NCBI RefSeq assembly: GCF_026385485.1
Contig: NZ_JANIDX010000001.1
Coordinates: 62,001-126,000 of the forward strand
DNA: 64,000 bases
Direction of reading: 5' to 3'
Origin: Bombella pollinis
GTDB lineage: Bacteria; Pseudomonadota; Alphaproteobacteria; Acetobacterales; Acetobacteraceae
Shown here: positions 40,643 to 49,605 of the stretch, piece by piece
Layout of the letters: every line of letters begins with the position of its first letter
Position numbering within the stretch: the stretch's first letter is position 1
The notes under the pieces: model-generated
The model's database searches: none
What the model was told of the DNA's origin: nothing
Seen by the model: only the letters and a program-made list of their open reading frames with translations
Made by a program: the position numbers and the translations under genes

Positions 40643-43351
40643 ATGACGGGCTCACCGAACCATCACCATGCCATTAATGGCGAGAACATCGCTTATCTCG
40701 GCGAGCTATACACCCAATGGGTGGAGGACCCGACCTCTGTCCATCCTGATTATGATGCGCTTTTTACCACCATGGGCAACCCCGCTTCGGAGGACGAGGC
40801 CGCTTTGCCCTCCTCGCCTTCCTCCGAGGCAGAATTGCGTGATGAGCGACTTAAAGAAGCTTTCCGCCTTTGTGGTCATCTCCATGCCGAGCTAGACCCG
40901 CTTGGCCTACGCCCTGCCCGCCCGCATGATGCCCTCACCCCCGATAGCCACACCGACCCTGCCTTACTAGCTCATCTAAAACGCGCTTATTGCGGGCCGA
41001 TTGGGGCAGAGTTTATGCACCTCCATGATAGCCAACAACGGCAATGGTGGATCGACCGTTTAGAGACTCATCCCTCAACAGCTCTCCCCCTCTCCCAAGA
41101 GCGCATCCTCAGCTTGCTCACCCGTGCGGAAGGGTTTGAGACCTTTTGCCAACAACGCTTCACCGGGATGCGCCGCTTTGGGTTAGAGGGAGGAGAGAGC
41201 CTCATTGTCGCGCTGCAAGCCCTGCTCAATGAGGCAGCACGCGATGATGTACGCTCCATCTCCCTAGGGATGCCTCATCGCGGGCGGCTGAATGTCATGG
41301 CCAATATCCTGCGTAAACCCTATGCCGCTATCTTTAGCGAGTTCGCAGGCAAGGCCTTCTACCCAGAGGGTATCCGTGTCTCTGGTGATGTGAAATATCA
41401 TCTCGGCACCACAACCACCATCCGTCAGGGCCGTCACGAAATCCGCATCTCCCTGCTGCCCAACCCCTCCCATTTGGAGGCTGTGGATCCTGTCGTGCTA
41501 GGCCGCGTCCGTGCGGACCAAGATAAAGATAAAGACGAAACCCGCCAGAAGCATCTTGGGATTCTCGTCCATGGGGATGCCGCCTTTGCGGGGCAAGGTG
41601 TTGTGTATGAAACACTCCAACTCTCCCGCTTAGAAGGGTATCGCACGGGTGGGACAGTGCATATCATCGTCAATAACCAAGTTGGGTTTACCACCAGCCC
41701 AGAGGCCGCTCATTCTGGCTTATGGAACACCGATGTCGCCAAAACCGTGCAGGCCCCTATTCTGCATGTTAATGGTGATAATCCCGAAGCTGTGGCCCGT
41801 TGTGCGGCTTTAGCGCATGAATGGCGCAAGACCTTCGCCAGCGATATTGTGGTGGACATCATCAGCTATCGCCGTCATGGCCATAATGAGACGGATGACC
41901 CCGCTTTTACACAACCTGCGATGGTGCAAACGATCAGCCAGCATCCCACCTTACGCACCCTCTATGCCAAGAAGGTCCTCGCGGAGACGAACATCCACCC
42001 TGCCGAGATTGATGCGTTATGGGAGGATGTGCAGGCTCAACTTCATCGTGCTTTTGAGGAAGCCGACACCTACCAGCCAGACCCAACCGATTGGCTTGAT
42101 TATAGCCCACAAGACCCCACCCGTTTGCTCGACACGCCAGAGCGTATCCAGCCCATGACGGGCGTGCCCCTTCCCCGTCTGCAACAGGTGGGGGAGGCCC
42201 TAACGACTGTCCCCACCACATTTAACATTCATCCCCGCCTTGCCCGGCAACTTAAAGCACGGCAGGCCACCTTAGCCGAGGGCGGGCCAGTCGATTGGGC
42301 CACGGCAGAAGCCCTCGCTTTTGGTACGCTGGCTTTAGATGGCCACGCAGTGCGCCTCTCTGGGCAGGATTGTGGCCGTGGGACCTTTAGCCAACGCCAT
42401 GCCGTGCTGACAGACCAACATACGGGCCATCATTATACGCCACTAGCTCATATCGCCCCGCGCCAAGCCCCTGTGAATGTATGGAACTCCCCTCTCTCCG
42501 AATATGGCGTGATGGGGTTTGAATATGGTTATTCCCTCGGCAATCCTGATGCGTTGGTGCTGTGGGAAGGGCAATTTGGCGACTTCGCCAATGGTGCACA
42601 AATTATCATCGACCAATTCCTCTCCGCAGGGGAGACAAAATGGCTGCGTACCTCAGGCCTTACCCTGCTCTTGCCACATGGTTATGAGGGGGCCGGGCCA
42701 GAACATTCCTCTGCGCGGCCAGAGCGTTTTCTCCAGCTTTGTGCGGAGAATAATATGCGCGTCTGTATGCCCTCCAGCCCAGCAAGCTTCTTCCACCTCT
42801 TGCGGCGGCAAATTGCCCGCCGTTGCCGTAAGCCTTTGGTGGTGTTCAGCCCCAAATCGCTCCTCCGCCATAAGCTGGCTGTCTCACCGCTTAGCGATAT
42901 GGGGCCGCATACACGCTTCCTCCCCATTCTGGCAGATGCCACCTGCCCCGGTGGGGCCAAACGAGTCGTGCTATGTAGCGGGAAGGTGTATTACGACCTT
43001 CTACAAAAACGCGATGAGATGGATCTGTCCCATTGCGCCATCATTCGGTTGGAGCAGCTTTACCCCTTCCCTCACCATGCGTTAGCTGAAGAGCTTGGCC
43101 ATCACCCAGAGGCGCAAGAGGTCATCTGGTGCCAAGAAGAGCCAGAAAATGGCGGGGCATGGCACTTTGTGGACCGGCGTATTGAAGCCTGCTTGCATGA
43201 TGTCGGCCATCGCTGCACCCGTCCGCTTTATGCGGGCCGCAAGGCCTCTGCCTCTCCCGCTACGGGGCTTGCGAGTATTCATCAAGCTGAGCAAGAGGCC
43301 CTCGTCCAGCACGCTCTAGGGCTGCACTCCCCCACGCCAACCATCGACTAA
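40643..43351 (+). CDS. sucA: 2-oxoglutarate dehydrogenase E1 component
   Basis: A 902-residue thiamine-diphosphate enzyme that decarboxylates 2-oxoglutarate in the TCA cycle. Start at 40643, where the typical NGENIAYLGELYTQW region begins; the frame is open back to 40430 but that overlaps the divergent gene. Motifs: GMPHRGRLNVMANIL, GDAAFAGQGVVYETLQLS, and the transketolase-like YGVMGFEYGYSL with GQFGDFANGAQIIIDQF. Usually sucB and lpd follow; here trpB follows instead, so E2 and E3 must lie elsewhere. Shine-Dalgarno AAAAGG is 13 bases upstream. Confidence 0.95.
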   Translation: MTGSPNHHHAINGENIAYLGELYTQWVEDPTSVHPDYDALFTTMGNPASEDEAALPSSPSSEAELRDERLKEAFRLCGHLHAELDPLGLRPARPHDALTPDSHTDPALLAHLKRAYCGPIGAEFMHLHDSQQRQWWIDRLETHPSTALPLSQERILSLLTRAEGFETFCQQRFTGMRRFGLEGGESLIVALQALLNEAARDDVRSISLGMPHRGRLNVMANILRKPYAAIFSEFAGKAFYPEGIRVSGDVKYHLGTTTTIRQGRHEIRISLLPNPSHLEAVDPVVLGRVRADQDKDKDETRQKHLGILVHGDAAFAGQGVVYETLQLSRLEGYRTGGTVHIIVNNQVGFTTSPEAAHSGLWNTDVAKTVQAPILHVNGDNPEAVARCAALAHEWRKTFASDIVVDIISYRRHGHNETDDPAFTQPAMVQTISQHPTLRTLYAKKVLAETNIHPAEIDALWEDVQAQLHRAFEEADTYQPDPTDWLDYSPQDPTRLLDTPERIQPMTGVPLPRLQQVGEALTTVPTTFNIHPRLARQLKARQATLAEGGPVDWATAEALAFGTLALDGHAVRLSGQDCGRGTFSQRHAVLTDQHTGHHYTPLAHIAPRQAPVNVWNSPLSEYGVMGFEYGYSLGNPDALVLWEGQFGDFANGAQIIIDQFLSAGETKWLRTSGLTLLLPHGYEGAGPEHSSARPERFLQLCAENNMRVCMPSSPASFFHLLRRQIARRCRKPLVVFSPKSLLRHKLAVSPLSDMGPHTRFLPILADATCPGGAKRVVLCSGKVYYDLLQKRDEMDLSHCAIIRLEQLYPFPHHALAEELGHHPEAQEVIWCQEEPENGGAWHFVDRRIEACLHDVGHRCTRPLYAGRKASASPATGLASIHQAEQEALVQHALGLHSPTPTID

Positions 43352-43382
43352 TCCCTCTTTTCACAACGCAAAGATACATATC

Positions 43383-44615
43383 ATGCCTACAAACACACCC
43401 ATCACCAGCCAGCTTAACTCCCTCCGCACCGGGCCAGATGAACGCGGGCATTTCGGGATTCATGGGGGGCGTTTTGTCGCAGAAACCCTCATGCCCCTCA
43501 TGCTAGAGTTGGAAAAAGCCTATGCTCACGCCAAAACAGACCCGGCCTTCCAAAACGAGTTAGATTATTACCTCCGCCATTATGTTGGCCGCCCTAGCCC
43601 GCTCTGGCACGCTAAACGGCTGAGCGAGACACTCGGCGGCGCGCAGATTTACCTCAAGCGGGAGGAGCTAAACCATACAGGCTCCCACAAGCTCAATAAT
43701 GTGATGGGCCAGATTCTCCTTGCCCGCCGTATGGGCAAAACCCGCATTGTGGCAGAGACCGGGGCTGGGCAACATGGTGTGGCCACAGCCACTGTCTGCG
43801 CCCTCTTTGGGTTGGAATGTGAAATCTATATGGGCGCCACCGATGTAGAACGGCAAAAACCCAATGTCTTTCGCATGCATCTGCTGGGGGCTAAAGTCCA
43901 CCCCGTTACAGCCGGGGCCGGCACCTTAAAAGACGCTATGAATGAAGCCATGCGCGATTGGGTAGCTAATGTAGCGAACACTTACTTCCTTGTCGGCACG
44001 GTCGCGGGGCCTCACCCTTATCCGGCCATGGTGAGGGACTTCCAATCCGTCATCGGGACAGAAGCGCGTGAGCAAATACAGGAGCAAACAGGCCGTTTGC
44101 CCGATGCCGTTATCGCTGCCATTGGGGGCGGGTCTAACGCGATGGGGATTTTCCATCCCTTCCTTGATGATGCAGAGGTCCCCCTTTATGGCGTGGAGGC
44201 CGCAGGCTTGGGGCTAGATAGCGGCAAAACAGCGGCCTCTATCGCCCGCGGTACGCCCGGTGTGCTGCATGGTAACCGTACCTATCTGCTGCAAGATGAT
44301 CACGGGCAAATTACAGAAGCCCACTCTATCAGCGCGGGGCTGGATTATCCGGGCATCGGGCCAGAACATTCATGGCTTCATGATATTGGCCGGGTGAACT
44401 ACGTCAGTGCGACAGACCAGCAAGCTCTGGAGGCCTTCCAAACCCTTACAAAGCTGGAGGGCATTATCCCCGCCTTAGAGAGTGCCCATGCGGTAGCCCA
44501 TGCCATTGTCATGGCCCCCAAGATGGAGAAGAGCCAAACCATCATTGTTAATCTATCCGGCCGGGGGGATAAGGATGTTCCCACTGTTGCGGCCCATCTC
44601 GGCGTAAAATTGTAA
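43383..44615 (+). CDS. trpB: Tryptophan synthase beta subunit
   Basis: A 410-residue PLP enzyme condensing indole with serine. The PLP lysine is Lys103 in KREELNHTGSHKLNN. The glycine-rich phosphate-binding loop is GGGSNAMG, and FGIHGGRFVAETL marks the N-terminus. It works in an alpha2-beta2 complex with TrpA, encoded 11 bases downstream. trpF, often next to trpB, is not here. It follows sucA after 31 bases. Confidence 0.97.
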   Translation: MPTNTPITSQLNSLRTGPDERGHFGIHGGRFVAETLMPLMLELEKAYAHAKTDPAFQNELDYYLRHYVGRPSPLWHAKRLSETLGGAQIYLKREELNHTGSHKLNNVMGQILLARRMGKTRIVAETGAGQHGVATATVCALFGLECEIYMGATDVERQKPNVFRMHLLGAKVHPVTAGAGTLKDAMNEAMRDWVANVANTYFLVGTVAGPHPYPAMVRDFQSVIGTEAREQIQEQTGRLPDAVIAAIGGGSNAMGIFHPFLDDAEVPLYGVEAAGLGLDSGKTAASIARGTPGVLHGNRTYLLQDDHGQITEAHSISAGLDYPGIGPEHSWLHDIGRVNYVSATDQQALEAFQTLTKLEGIIPALESAHAVAHAIVMAPKMEKSQTIIVNLSGRGDKDVPTVAAHLGVKL

Positions 44616-44626
44616 GGAGAGCCATT

Positions 44627-45442
44627 ATGAGCCGCATCAAAGCCTGTTTTGACCGCCTAAAAGCAGAAGGACGCGGGGCCTTACTCCCCTATCTAGAAGC
44701 GTTCGACCCTGATTACGAAACCTCCCTTGCCCTGCTGCGCCAAATGCCCGAAGCCGGGGCGGACCTCATCGAAGTTGGCGTGCCGTTCTCCGACCCCTCG
44801 GCAGATGGCCCAACCATCCAACTCGCCGCCCAACGTGGCCTTAAAGCTGGTGCGACTCTCAAGGGTGTGTTAGAGCTTATCCACCAATTCCGCCAAGGTG
44901 ATGACCATACGCCCATTATTCTCATGGGCTATTACAATCCCATCAACCATTACGGGGTAGAGCGTTTTTGCAAAGACGCGCGTCAAGCCGGTGTGGATGG
45001 GCTCATCATCGTAGATTTACCCCCTGAAGAAGTTGAGGAACTCGCCCCCTATGCCAAGGCGGAAGGGCTGGACATCATCACCCTCACGGCCCCTACAACG
45101 CCTGATGAGCGGCTCAAAACCATTCTGAAAGACGCCAGCGGCTTTGTATATTATGTGAGCATCACCGGCATTACCGGCACGCGCAGTGCTACAGAGGAGC
45201 AGCTAAAAGCTGCAATGACACGCCTCCGCGGCGCAACGGACCTCCCTATTGTGGCAGGCTTTGGCATCACCACGCCAGAGCAAGCCCGCACAGCCTCGCG
45301 CATTAGCAATGGGGCCGTTGTGGCCTCCGCCATTATCAAAGAGATGGCCGCCACCTATGATGAGCAAGGCCGCGCCACTGCAGCAAGCCTCCCCACCGCT
45401 TTGGAGAAAATCCGCTCCCTAGCAAAGGCCGTGCGGGGATAG
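44627..45442 (+). CDS. trpA: Tryptophan synthase alpha subunit
   Basis: A 271-residue TIM barrel cleaving indole-3-glycerol phosphate to indole and glyceraldehyde 3-phosphate. Catalytic Glu49 (DLIEVGVPFSDP) and Asp60 (SADGPTIQ) are in the Salmonella positions. The phosphate-binding GFGITTPEQA is present. A small oddity is AFDPD at loop 1 where most TrpA proteins have AGDP. Start follows AAGGAG. Together with trpB it completes the last two steps of tryptophan synthesis. Confidence 0.96.
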   Translation: MSRIKACFDRLKAEGRGALLPYLEAFDPDYETSLALLRQMPEAGADLIEVGVPFSDPSADGPTIQLAAQRGLKAGATLKGVLELIHQFRQGDDHTPIILMGYYNPINHYGVERFCKDARQAGVDGLIIVDLPPEEVEELAPYAKAEGLDIITLTAPTTPDERLKTILKDASGFVYYVSITGITGTRSATEEQLKAAMTRLRGATDLPIVAGFGITTPEQARTASRISNGAVVASAIIKEMAATYDEQGRATAASLPTALEKIRSLAKAVRG

Positions 45443-45447
45443 GCCAC

Positions 45448-45477
45448 AAAAAACCCCGGCCTGTAGGAAGGCCGGGG
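45448..45477 (-). terminator. Terminator for the minus-strand small membrane-protein gene
   Basis: A perfect 9-bp stem CCCCGGCCT/AGGCCGGGG with a 6-base loop. On the minus strand it is followed by TTTTTT, so it ends the small-protein transcript; on the plus strand it may also help end trpBA, but there is no plus-strand T-run. Confidence 0.85.
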
Positions 45478-45517
45478 GCATCATGCTTTATCTATAACAA
45501 AGCGTGATGATATAAGC

Positions 45518-45784
45518 TTACTTCTTCAGCCAGCGGCCGATAGCGCAAAGGCCTGCTAGAGCAGCAACGATGATACCGCCCCAAAGCAGCGTATGGCCAA
45601 CACATTGGCAACGGCCTTTAGGCTGCTTCAACTCGTTATTCAGCTCATTAAAAGCATGCTGTGCCTGACGTGCTTGCTCATGTGCTTTAGCTTTTAGCGC
45701 GTCTGTATCAACAGCATTCCCAGCCTTGTTAAGGGTCTGCTCTGCTTTTGTTTTAAGCGCATCGACATTAAGAGCGTCTGCCAT
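45518..45784 (-). CDS. Small tail-anchored membrane protein with a duplicated helical motif
   Basis: An 88-residue protein starting at 45784 behind AAGGAGG. Two similar segments follow each other: NVDALKTKAEQTLNKAG and DTDALKAKAHEQARQAQ. They form an amphipathic helical region. It ends in a single transmembrane helix (about 63-82) after a CQC pair, then a basic tail RWLKK. The plan resembles C-tail-anchored ElaB/YqjD-like proteins, which bind ribosomes in stationary phase, but the sequence match is not strong enough to assign. It has its own strong terminator. Confidence 0.7.
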   Translation of the reverse strand: MADALNVDALKTKAEQTLNKAGNAVDTDALKAKAHEQARQAQHAFNELNNELKQPKGRCQCVGHTLLWGGIIVAALAGLCAIGRWLKK

Positions 45785-46070
45785 GGGTTTCCCCTCCTTC
45801 AACACTGCTCCGCCCCTCTCTTAAAAGGAGCTGATAGACAGATTGAATCTTATAGTTCCGTCAGAAAAATACTGACATTTGGTAAACATAACACCCTCAT
45901 CATAAAGAATAAGGGGGCCTGCCCTCATGGGAGAGTTCTTTTTTCTGCATATGTCGTGCTAAGGGCCGTGCCACTTCTGCCCCTCCCTAAAAGAAAGGCT
46001 TTTGCTACCCCCTGCAAAGCCCTATCATAAATATAATATTACAAACGTCCTCACTCTTAGGAGGCCCTGC
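45785..46070. other. Divergent intergenic region between the small membrane-protein gene and the copper ATPase gene
   Basis: No gene is supported in these 286 bases. The region contains a GTCAG/CTGAC inverted repeat at 45860-45876, a larger dyad at 45997-46021, a TATAAT at 46032-46037 and the copA Shine-Dalgarno TTAGGAGG near 46058-46065. Confidence 0.6.
45997..46021 (+). promoter_or_regulatory. Imperfect dyad just upstream of the copA -10 box
   Basis: GGCTTTTGC (45997-46005) and GCAAAGCC (46014-46021) form an inverted repeat with one extra T. TATAAT at 46032-46037 lies 10 bases downstream. Placement over the -35 region is what a copper-responsive regulator site would show, but the sequence is not the usual CueR box and no canonical -35 is seen. 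Confidence 0.4.
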
Positions 46071-48362
46071 GTGCCTACATCCTCCCCATCATCACGCACA
46101 CTTCTTATCGAGGGTATGAGCTGCGCATCCTGCTCCGCACGGGTGGAGAAAGCCTTAAAAGCTGTACCGGGCGTAACGGATGCTCATGTAAATCTTGCAA
46201 CACAACAGGCTCAGATTACAGGCACAGCCTCTCAGGAGGCTCTCATCGGGGCCGTCAAGACTGTTGGGTTTGGGGCGGCACCGCTCATCCAACAAGAGGC
46301 GCATCGTACAGTACAAGACCGCAAAACACATCGTGAGGCCCAAACGCGCGCGCTCCGACACGATTTATTACATGCGGTCATCCTTTGGTTGCTCATCTTA
46401 TTTATGAGTATGGGTCACGGCTTTGGCTTTATCCCTGTAGGATGGCGGCCTTGGCTGCAATGGGTGTTTGCGACACTCGCCCTCATCGGGCCGGGGCGAC
46501 AATTTTATCGGGCCGGTCTCCCCGCGCTGCTCCACCGCACCCCAACGATGAACACCCTCGTTGCCCTCGGTACGGGGGCAGCTTATCTTTATTCCAGCCT
46601 TGTTGTCTTTGCCTCTGCCTTATTACCCGCAGAAACACAGCATCTCTATTTTGATACTATTTTAGGCATCATCACGCTCGTCCTGCTTGGCCGTTTGTTA
46701 GAGGCCCGCGCGAAAGGCCGTACCTCCGCCGCGTTAGAAAAACTCATCTGCCTCCAACCCCAAGAGGCGCACCGCCTCCATAATGGAGGGGGGCATGATG
46801 TCCCCATCGCGCAGATAAAGCCGGGAGATCAGCTCCTCATCCGCCCCGGGGAACGCGTACCGCTGGATGGCGTCATTTTGGAAGGCAAAAGCCATCTTGA
46901 TGAATCCATGCTGACAGGCGAGGCCCTCCCCACCCCGCGCGGTGTGGGTGAAACCATCATTGGGGGGACGCTAAACCAAGAAGGCGCATTGACCATTCAG
47001 GCCACAGCCACGGGGGCTGATACTGTTCTGGCGCGCATCATCAGCATGGTGGAGCATGCACAGGGCAGCAAACTCCCTATTCAATCCTTAGTGGATAAGG
47101 TCATTCTCTGGTTTGTGCCCGTTATTATCGCCATTGCTGGGCTGACCTTCCTATTATGGCTCATCATAGGGCCTGCCCCCTCCTTTATCTATGCTCTTAC
47201 CAACGCTATTGCCGTCCTCATTGCCGCTTGCCCTTGCGCGATGGGGCTTGCGACCCCTACGGCCATCATGGTGGCAACGGGTAAAGGCGCGGAGATAGGC
47301 ATCCTCTTTCGCAAAGGCGAGGCCCTGCAATCCCTCGGCCATACACGCCTTGTTGCTTTTGATAAAACAGGCACCCTCACCAAAGGCCAACCTCATCTTA
47401 CGGACATCTATCGCCTTGATGATACAATAACGGAGGAAGCACTCCTCGCCCTCGCTGCGGCTGTGGAGCGACATTCCGACCATCCTTTGGCCCGGGCGAT
47501 TACCCAAGCCGCGGAGGAGCGGGCTGTAACGCTGCCGCCTGTTCGTTATGTCAGCACCCTCACCGGGTTGGGGATTGAAGCGCAAGATGAGGCAGGCCAT
47601 CACATCCATCTTGGCAACCATGCTTATATGAAGTCACTCGGTCATTATTCTGCCGAGGCAAACCGCTTGGCTGACACGCTAAGCCAGAAGGGAACATCCC
47701 CCCTTTATATGACCTATAAAGGCCGCATCATCGCCTTAATGGCGATTGCCGACCCTATCCGCCCCTCTGCCGCCGCAGCCATCGCCGCGCTAAAGAACGC
47801 GCATATCCGCACCGTCATGATTACCGGGGATATTGAAGCCACAGCCCGTTCCATCGCCCAACAGGCAGGGATTGAAGATGTCATCGCGCATGTTATGCCA
47901 GAGGAGAAAGGTGCTACCATACAGACGCTACAAAAGCTGCATGGGCCGGTTGCCTTTGTAGGGGATGGCATTAACGATGCCCCCGCCCTCGCTTTAGCCG
48001 ATACAGGGCTTGCCATCAGCCACGGAACAGACATCGCCATTGAGGCTGCTGACCTCGTCCTCACCCGCGATAGCCTGATGAGTGTCCCTGACGCCATCAC
48101 GCTCTCACGCTCGACCATGAAGGTCATCCGGCAGAATCTCTTTTGGGCTTTTATTTACAATATCGTGCTGATTCCCCTCGCAGCCGGGGCCTTATATCCG
48201 CTGGCCCATATCATGCTCTCCCCAGCCTTCGCCGCGGGGGCCATGGCGTTCTCTAGCCTGTTTGTTCTTGGTAACGCTATCCGGCTCCGTTTCGCCCCAC
48301 CCTTCTTGCCCGAACAGGCCCATAAATCCAAACGTAAAACCTTTGAAAAAGGGCCTCTTTAA
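46071..48362 (+). CDS. copA: Copper-translocating P1B-type ATPase
   Basis: A 763-residue Cu+ export pump. The start is GTG 46071, 7 bases after AGGAGG. Domains in order: one heavy-metal-associated domain (GMSCASC, Cys18/Cys21), TM helices, actuator domain with the TGE loop (LTGEALPTPR), the intramembrane metal site Cys387-Pro-Cys389 in AACPCAMGLATP, the phosphorylation site DKTGTLT (Asp431) and the HP motif (HSDHPLARA) of the N domain. The hinge GDGINDAPAL is intact. The CPC and single HMA fit Cu(I)/Ag(I) efflux to the periplasm. Its 3' end contains the terminator shared with tyrB. Confidence 0.94.
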   Translation: MPTSSPSSRTLLIEGMSCASCSARVEKALKAVPGVTDAHVNLATQQAQITGTASQEALIGAVKTVGFGAAPLIQQEAHRTVQDRKTHREAQTRALRHDLLHAVILWLLILFMSMGHGFGFIPVGWRPWLQWVFATLALIGPGRQFYRAGLPALLHRTPTMNTLVALGTGAAYLYSSLVVFASALLPAETQHLYFDTILGIITLVLLGRLLEARAKGRTSAALEKLICLQPQEAHRLHNGGGHDVPIAQIKPGDQLLIRPGERVPLDGVILEGKSHLDESMLTGEALPTPRGVGETIIGGTLNQEGALTIQATATGADTVLARIISMVEHAQGSKLPIQSLVDKVILWFVPVIIAIAGLTFLLWLIIGPAPSFIYALTNAIAVLIAACPCAMGLATPTAIMVATGKGAEIGILFRKGEALQSLGHTRLVAFDKTGTLTKGQPHLTDIYRLDDTITEEALLALAAAVERHSDHPLARAITQAAEERAVTLPPVRYVSTLTGLGIEAQDEAGHHIHLGNHAYMKSLGHYSAEANRLADTLSQKGTSPLYMTYKGRIIALMAIADPIRPSAAAAIAALKNAHIRTVMITGDIEATARSIAQQAGIEDVIAHVMPEEKGATIQTLQKLHGPVAFVGDGINDAPALALADTGLAISHGTDIAIEAADLVLTRDSLMSVPDAITLSRSTMKVIRQNLFWAFIYNIVLIPLAAGALYPLAHIMLSPAFAAGAMAFSSLFVLGNAIRLRFAPPFLPEQAHKSKRKTFEKGPL

Positions 48363-48373
48363 CGAGGCCCTTT
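48348..48373. terminator. Bidirectional terminator between copA and tyrB
   Basis: A perfect 10-bp stem AAAGGGCCTC/GAGGCCCTTT with a six-base loop, overlapping the last codons and stop of copA. The minus strand reads into TTTTTC, the plus strand into TTTCCCCTT, so it can serve both convergent genes. Confidence 0.8.
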
Positions 48374-48390
48374 CCCCTTACGCACTTACT

Positions 48391-49596
48391 TTACGCGCTG
48401 GTGGAGAAAACCGCCGCAAGGGCATTGACCACAGGCGGGAGGTTCTGCTCATTCAGACCGGCCATGCAAACACGGCCACTCCGCAGAATGTAAACGCCAT
48501 ATTCCTCGCGTAAACGGTCTGCTTGGGCAGGGGTTAGCTTCATCATGCTAAACATACCGCGCTGCGCCAAAAGATACTGGAAGTCCTGCCCCGGTAAACG
48601 GGTGGAAAGCTGGGTATGTAAACTCTGGCGCATTGCGCGGATGCGCGCGCCCATAGCGGCGACTTCCTCCCGCCAGAGGCGAGCCAGCTCTTTATCATTC
48701 AGCACGATATTAACAAGCTGCGCCCCTCGGACTGGCGGGCTGGAATAATTACGCCGTACCGTTACCTTTAGCTGGCTTAGCAGCCGCTCCGCCGTTTCTT
48801 CATCCTGACAGACGACCGACAAAGCCCCAATCCGGTCCCCATAAAGGGAAAACACTTTAGAGAATGAGTTGCTCAGCAAAAACGCCATCCCAGCTTTCAC
48901 CATCGCCCGGGCGGCATACACATCTGCCTCTAACGTGCTGCCCAACCCTTGATAAGCAAGGTCGAGGAAAGGGACTAACCGCCGCTCCTTCAACAAAGGA
49001 ATCAGCACATCCCATTGGGCCTCGCTAAGGTCTGCACCGGTGGGGTTATGGCAACAAGGGTGCAACAAAACCACGTCCCCAGCCGGAATCTGCCGGATAC
49101 ATGCGCACATCGCCTCAAAATCCACCCCGCCTGTTTTGGGGTCGAAATAAGGATATTCATGCGTTGTAAAGCCCGCCCCAGCAAAGATGGCGATATGATT
49201 CTCCCATGTAGGGCGGCTCACCCATAGGTCAGCTTGGGGAAAATAACGATGCAGAAAATCCGCACCAATTTTTAACGCCCCAGAGCCGCCAAGAGTTTGG
49301 ACTGTGGCAATACGCCCCGCTTTTACAGCCTCGCTCTCCTCACCGAACAACATATGTTGCACAGCCTGCCGATAAGAGGCGAGGCCCTCCATCGGGAGGT
49401 AAAGCTCCGGCTTATCCCATGTATTTGCCAACCTCTCATAGGCTTTACGGATGCAGGCTAATTGAGGGACCTGCCCCGCCTCATCATAATAAAGCCCAAT
49501 GCTGAGATTGACCTTCTCCGCCCGCTTATCCCGCTTAAAATCTTCCACAAGAGAAAGAATCGGGTCTCCCGGCGATTGCTCAACAGAGTGAAACAT
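48391..49596 (-). CDS. tyrB: Aromatic amino acid aminotransferase (TyrB/AspC family)
   Basis: A 401-residue class I PLP aminotransferase. The PLP lysine is Lys247 in SNSFSKVFSLYGDRIG, and Asn184 lies in CCHNPTGADL. N-terminal ADPILSL-like and YLPMEGLASYR blocks match the AspC/TyrB subgroup that uses aromatic amino acids, aspartate and 2-oxoglutarate. It starts 9 bases after the stop of the 2-keto acid decarboxylase gene, so the two are an operon. In that setting it would convert tryptophan, phenylalanine or tyrosine to the keto acids used by the decarboxylase, or form these amino acids. Confidence 0.93.
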   Translation of the reverse strand: MFHSVEQSPGDPILSLVEDFKRDKRAEKVNLSIGLYYDEAGQVPQLACIRKAYERLANTWDKPELYLPMEGLASYRQAVQHMLFGEESEAVKAGRIATVQTLGGSGALKIGADFLHRYFPQADLWVSRPTWENHIAIFAGAGFTTHEYPYFDPKTGGVDFEAMCACIRQIPAGDVVLLHPCCHNPTGADLSEAQWDVLIPLLKERRLVPFLDLAYQGLGSTLEADVYAARAMVKAGMAFLLSNSFSKVFSLYGDRIGALSVVCQDEETAERLLSQLKVTVRRNYSSPPVRGAQLVNIVLNDKELARLWREEVAAMGARIRAMRQSLHTQLSTRLPGQDFQYLLAQRGMFSMMKLTPAQADRLREEYGVYILRSGRVCMAGLNEQNLPPVVNALAAVFSTSA

Positions 49597-49605
49597 AAGC
49601 GTGGC

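Noticed and set aside
42519..43085. 188-residue frame inside sucA
   Set aside because: Same strand, shifted frame of a certain gene, no family signature.
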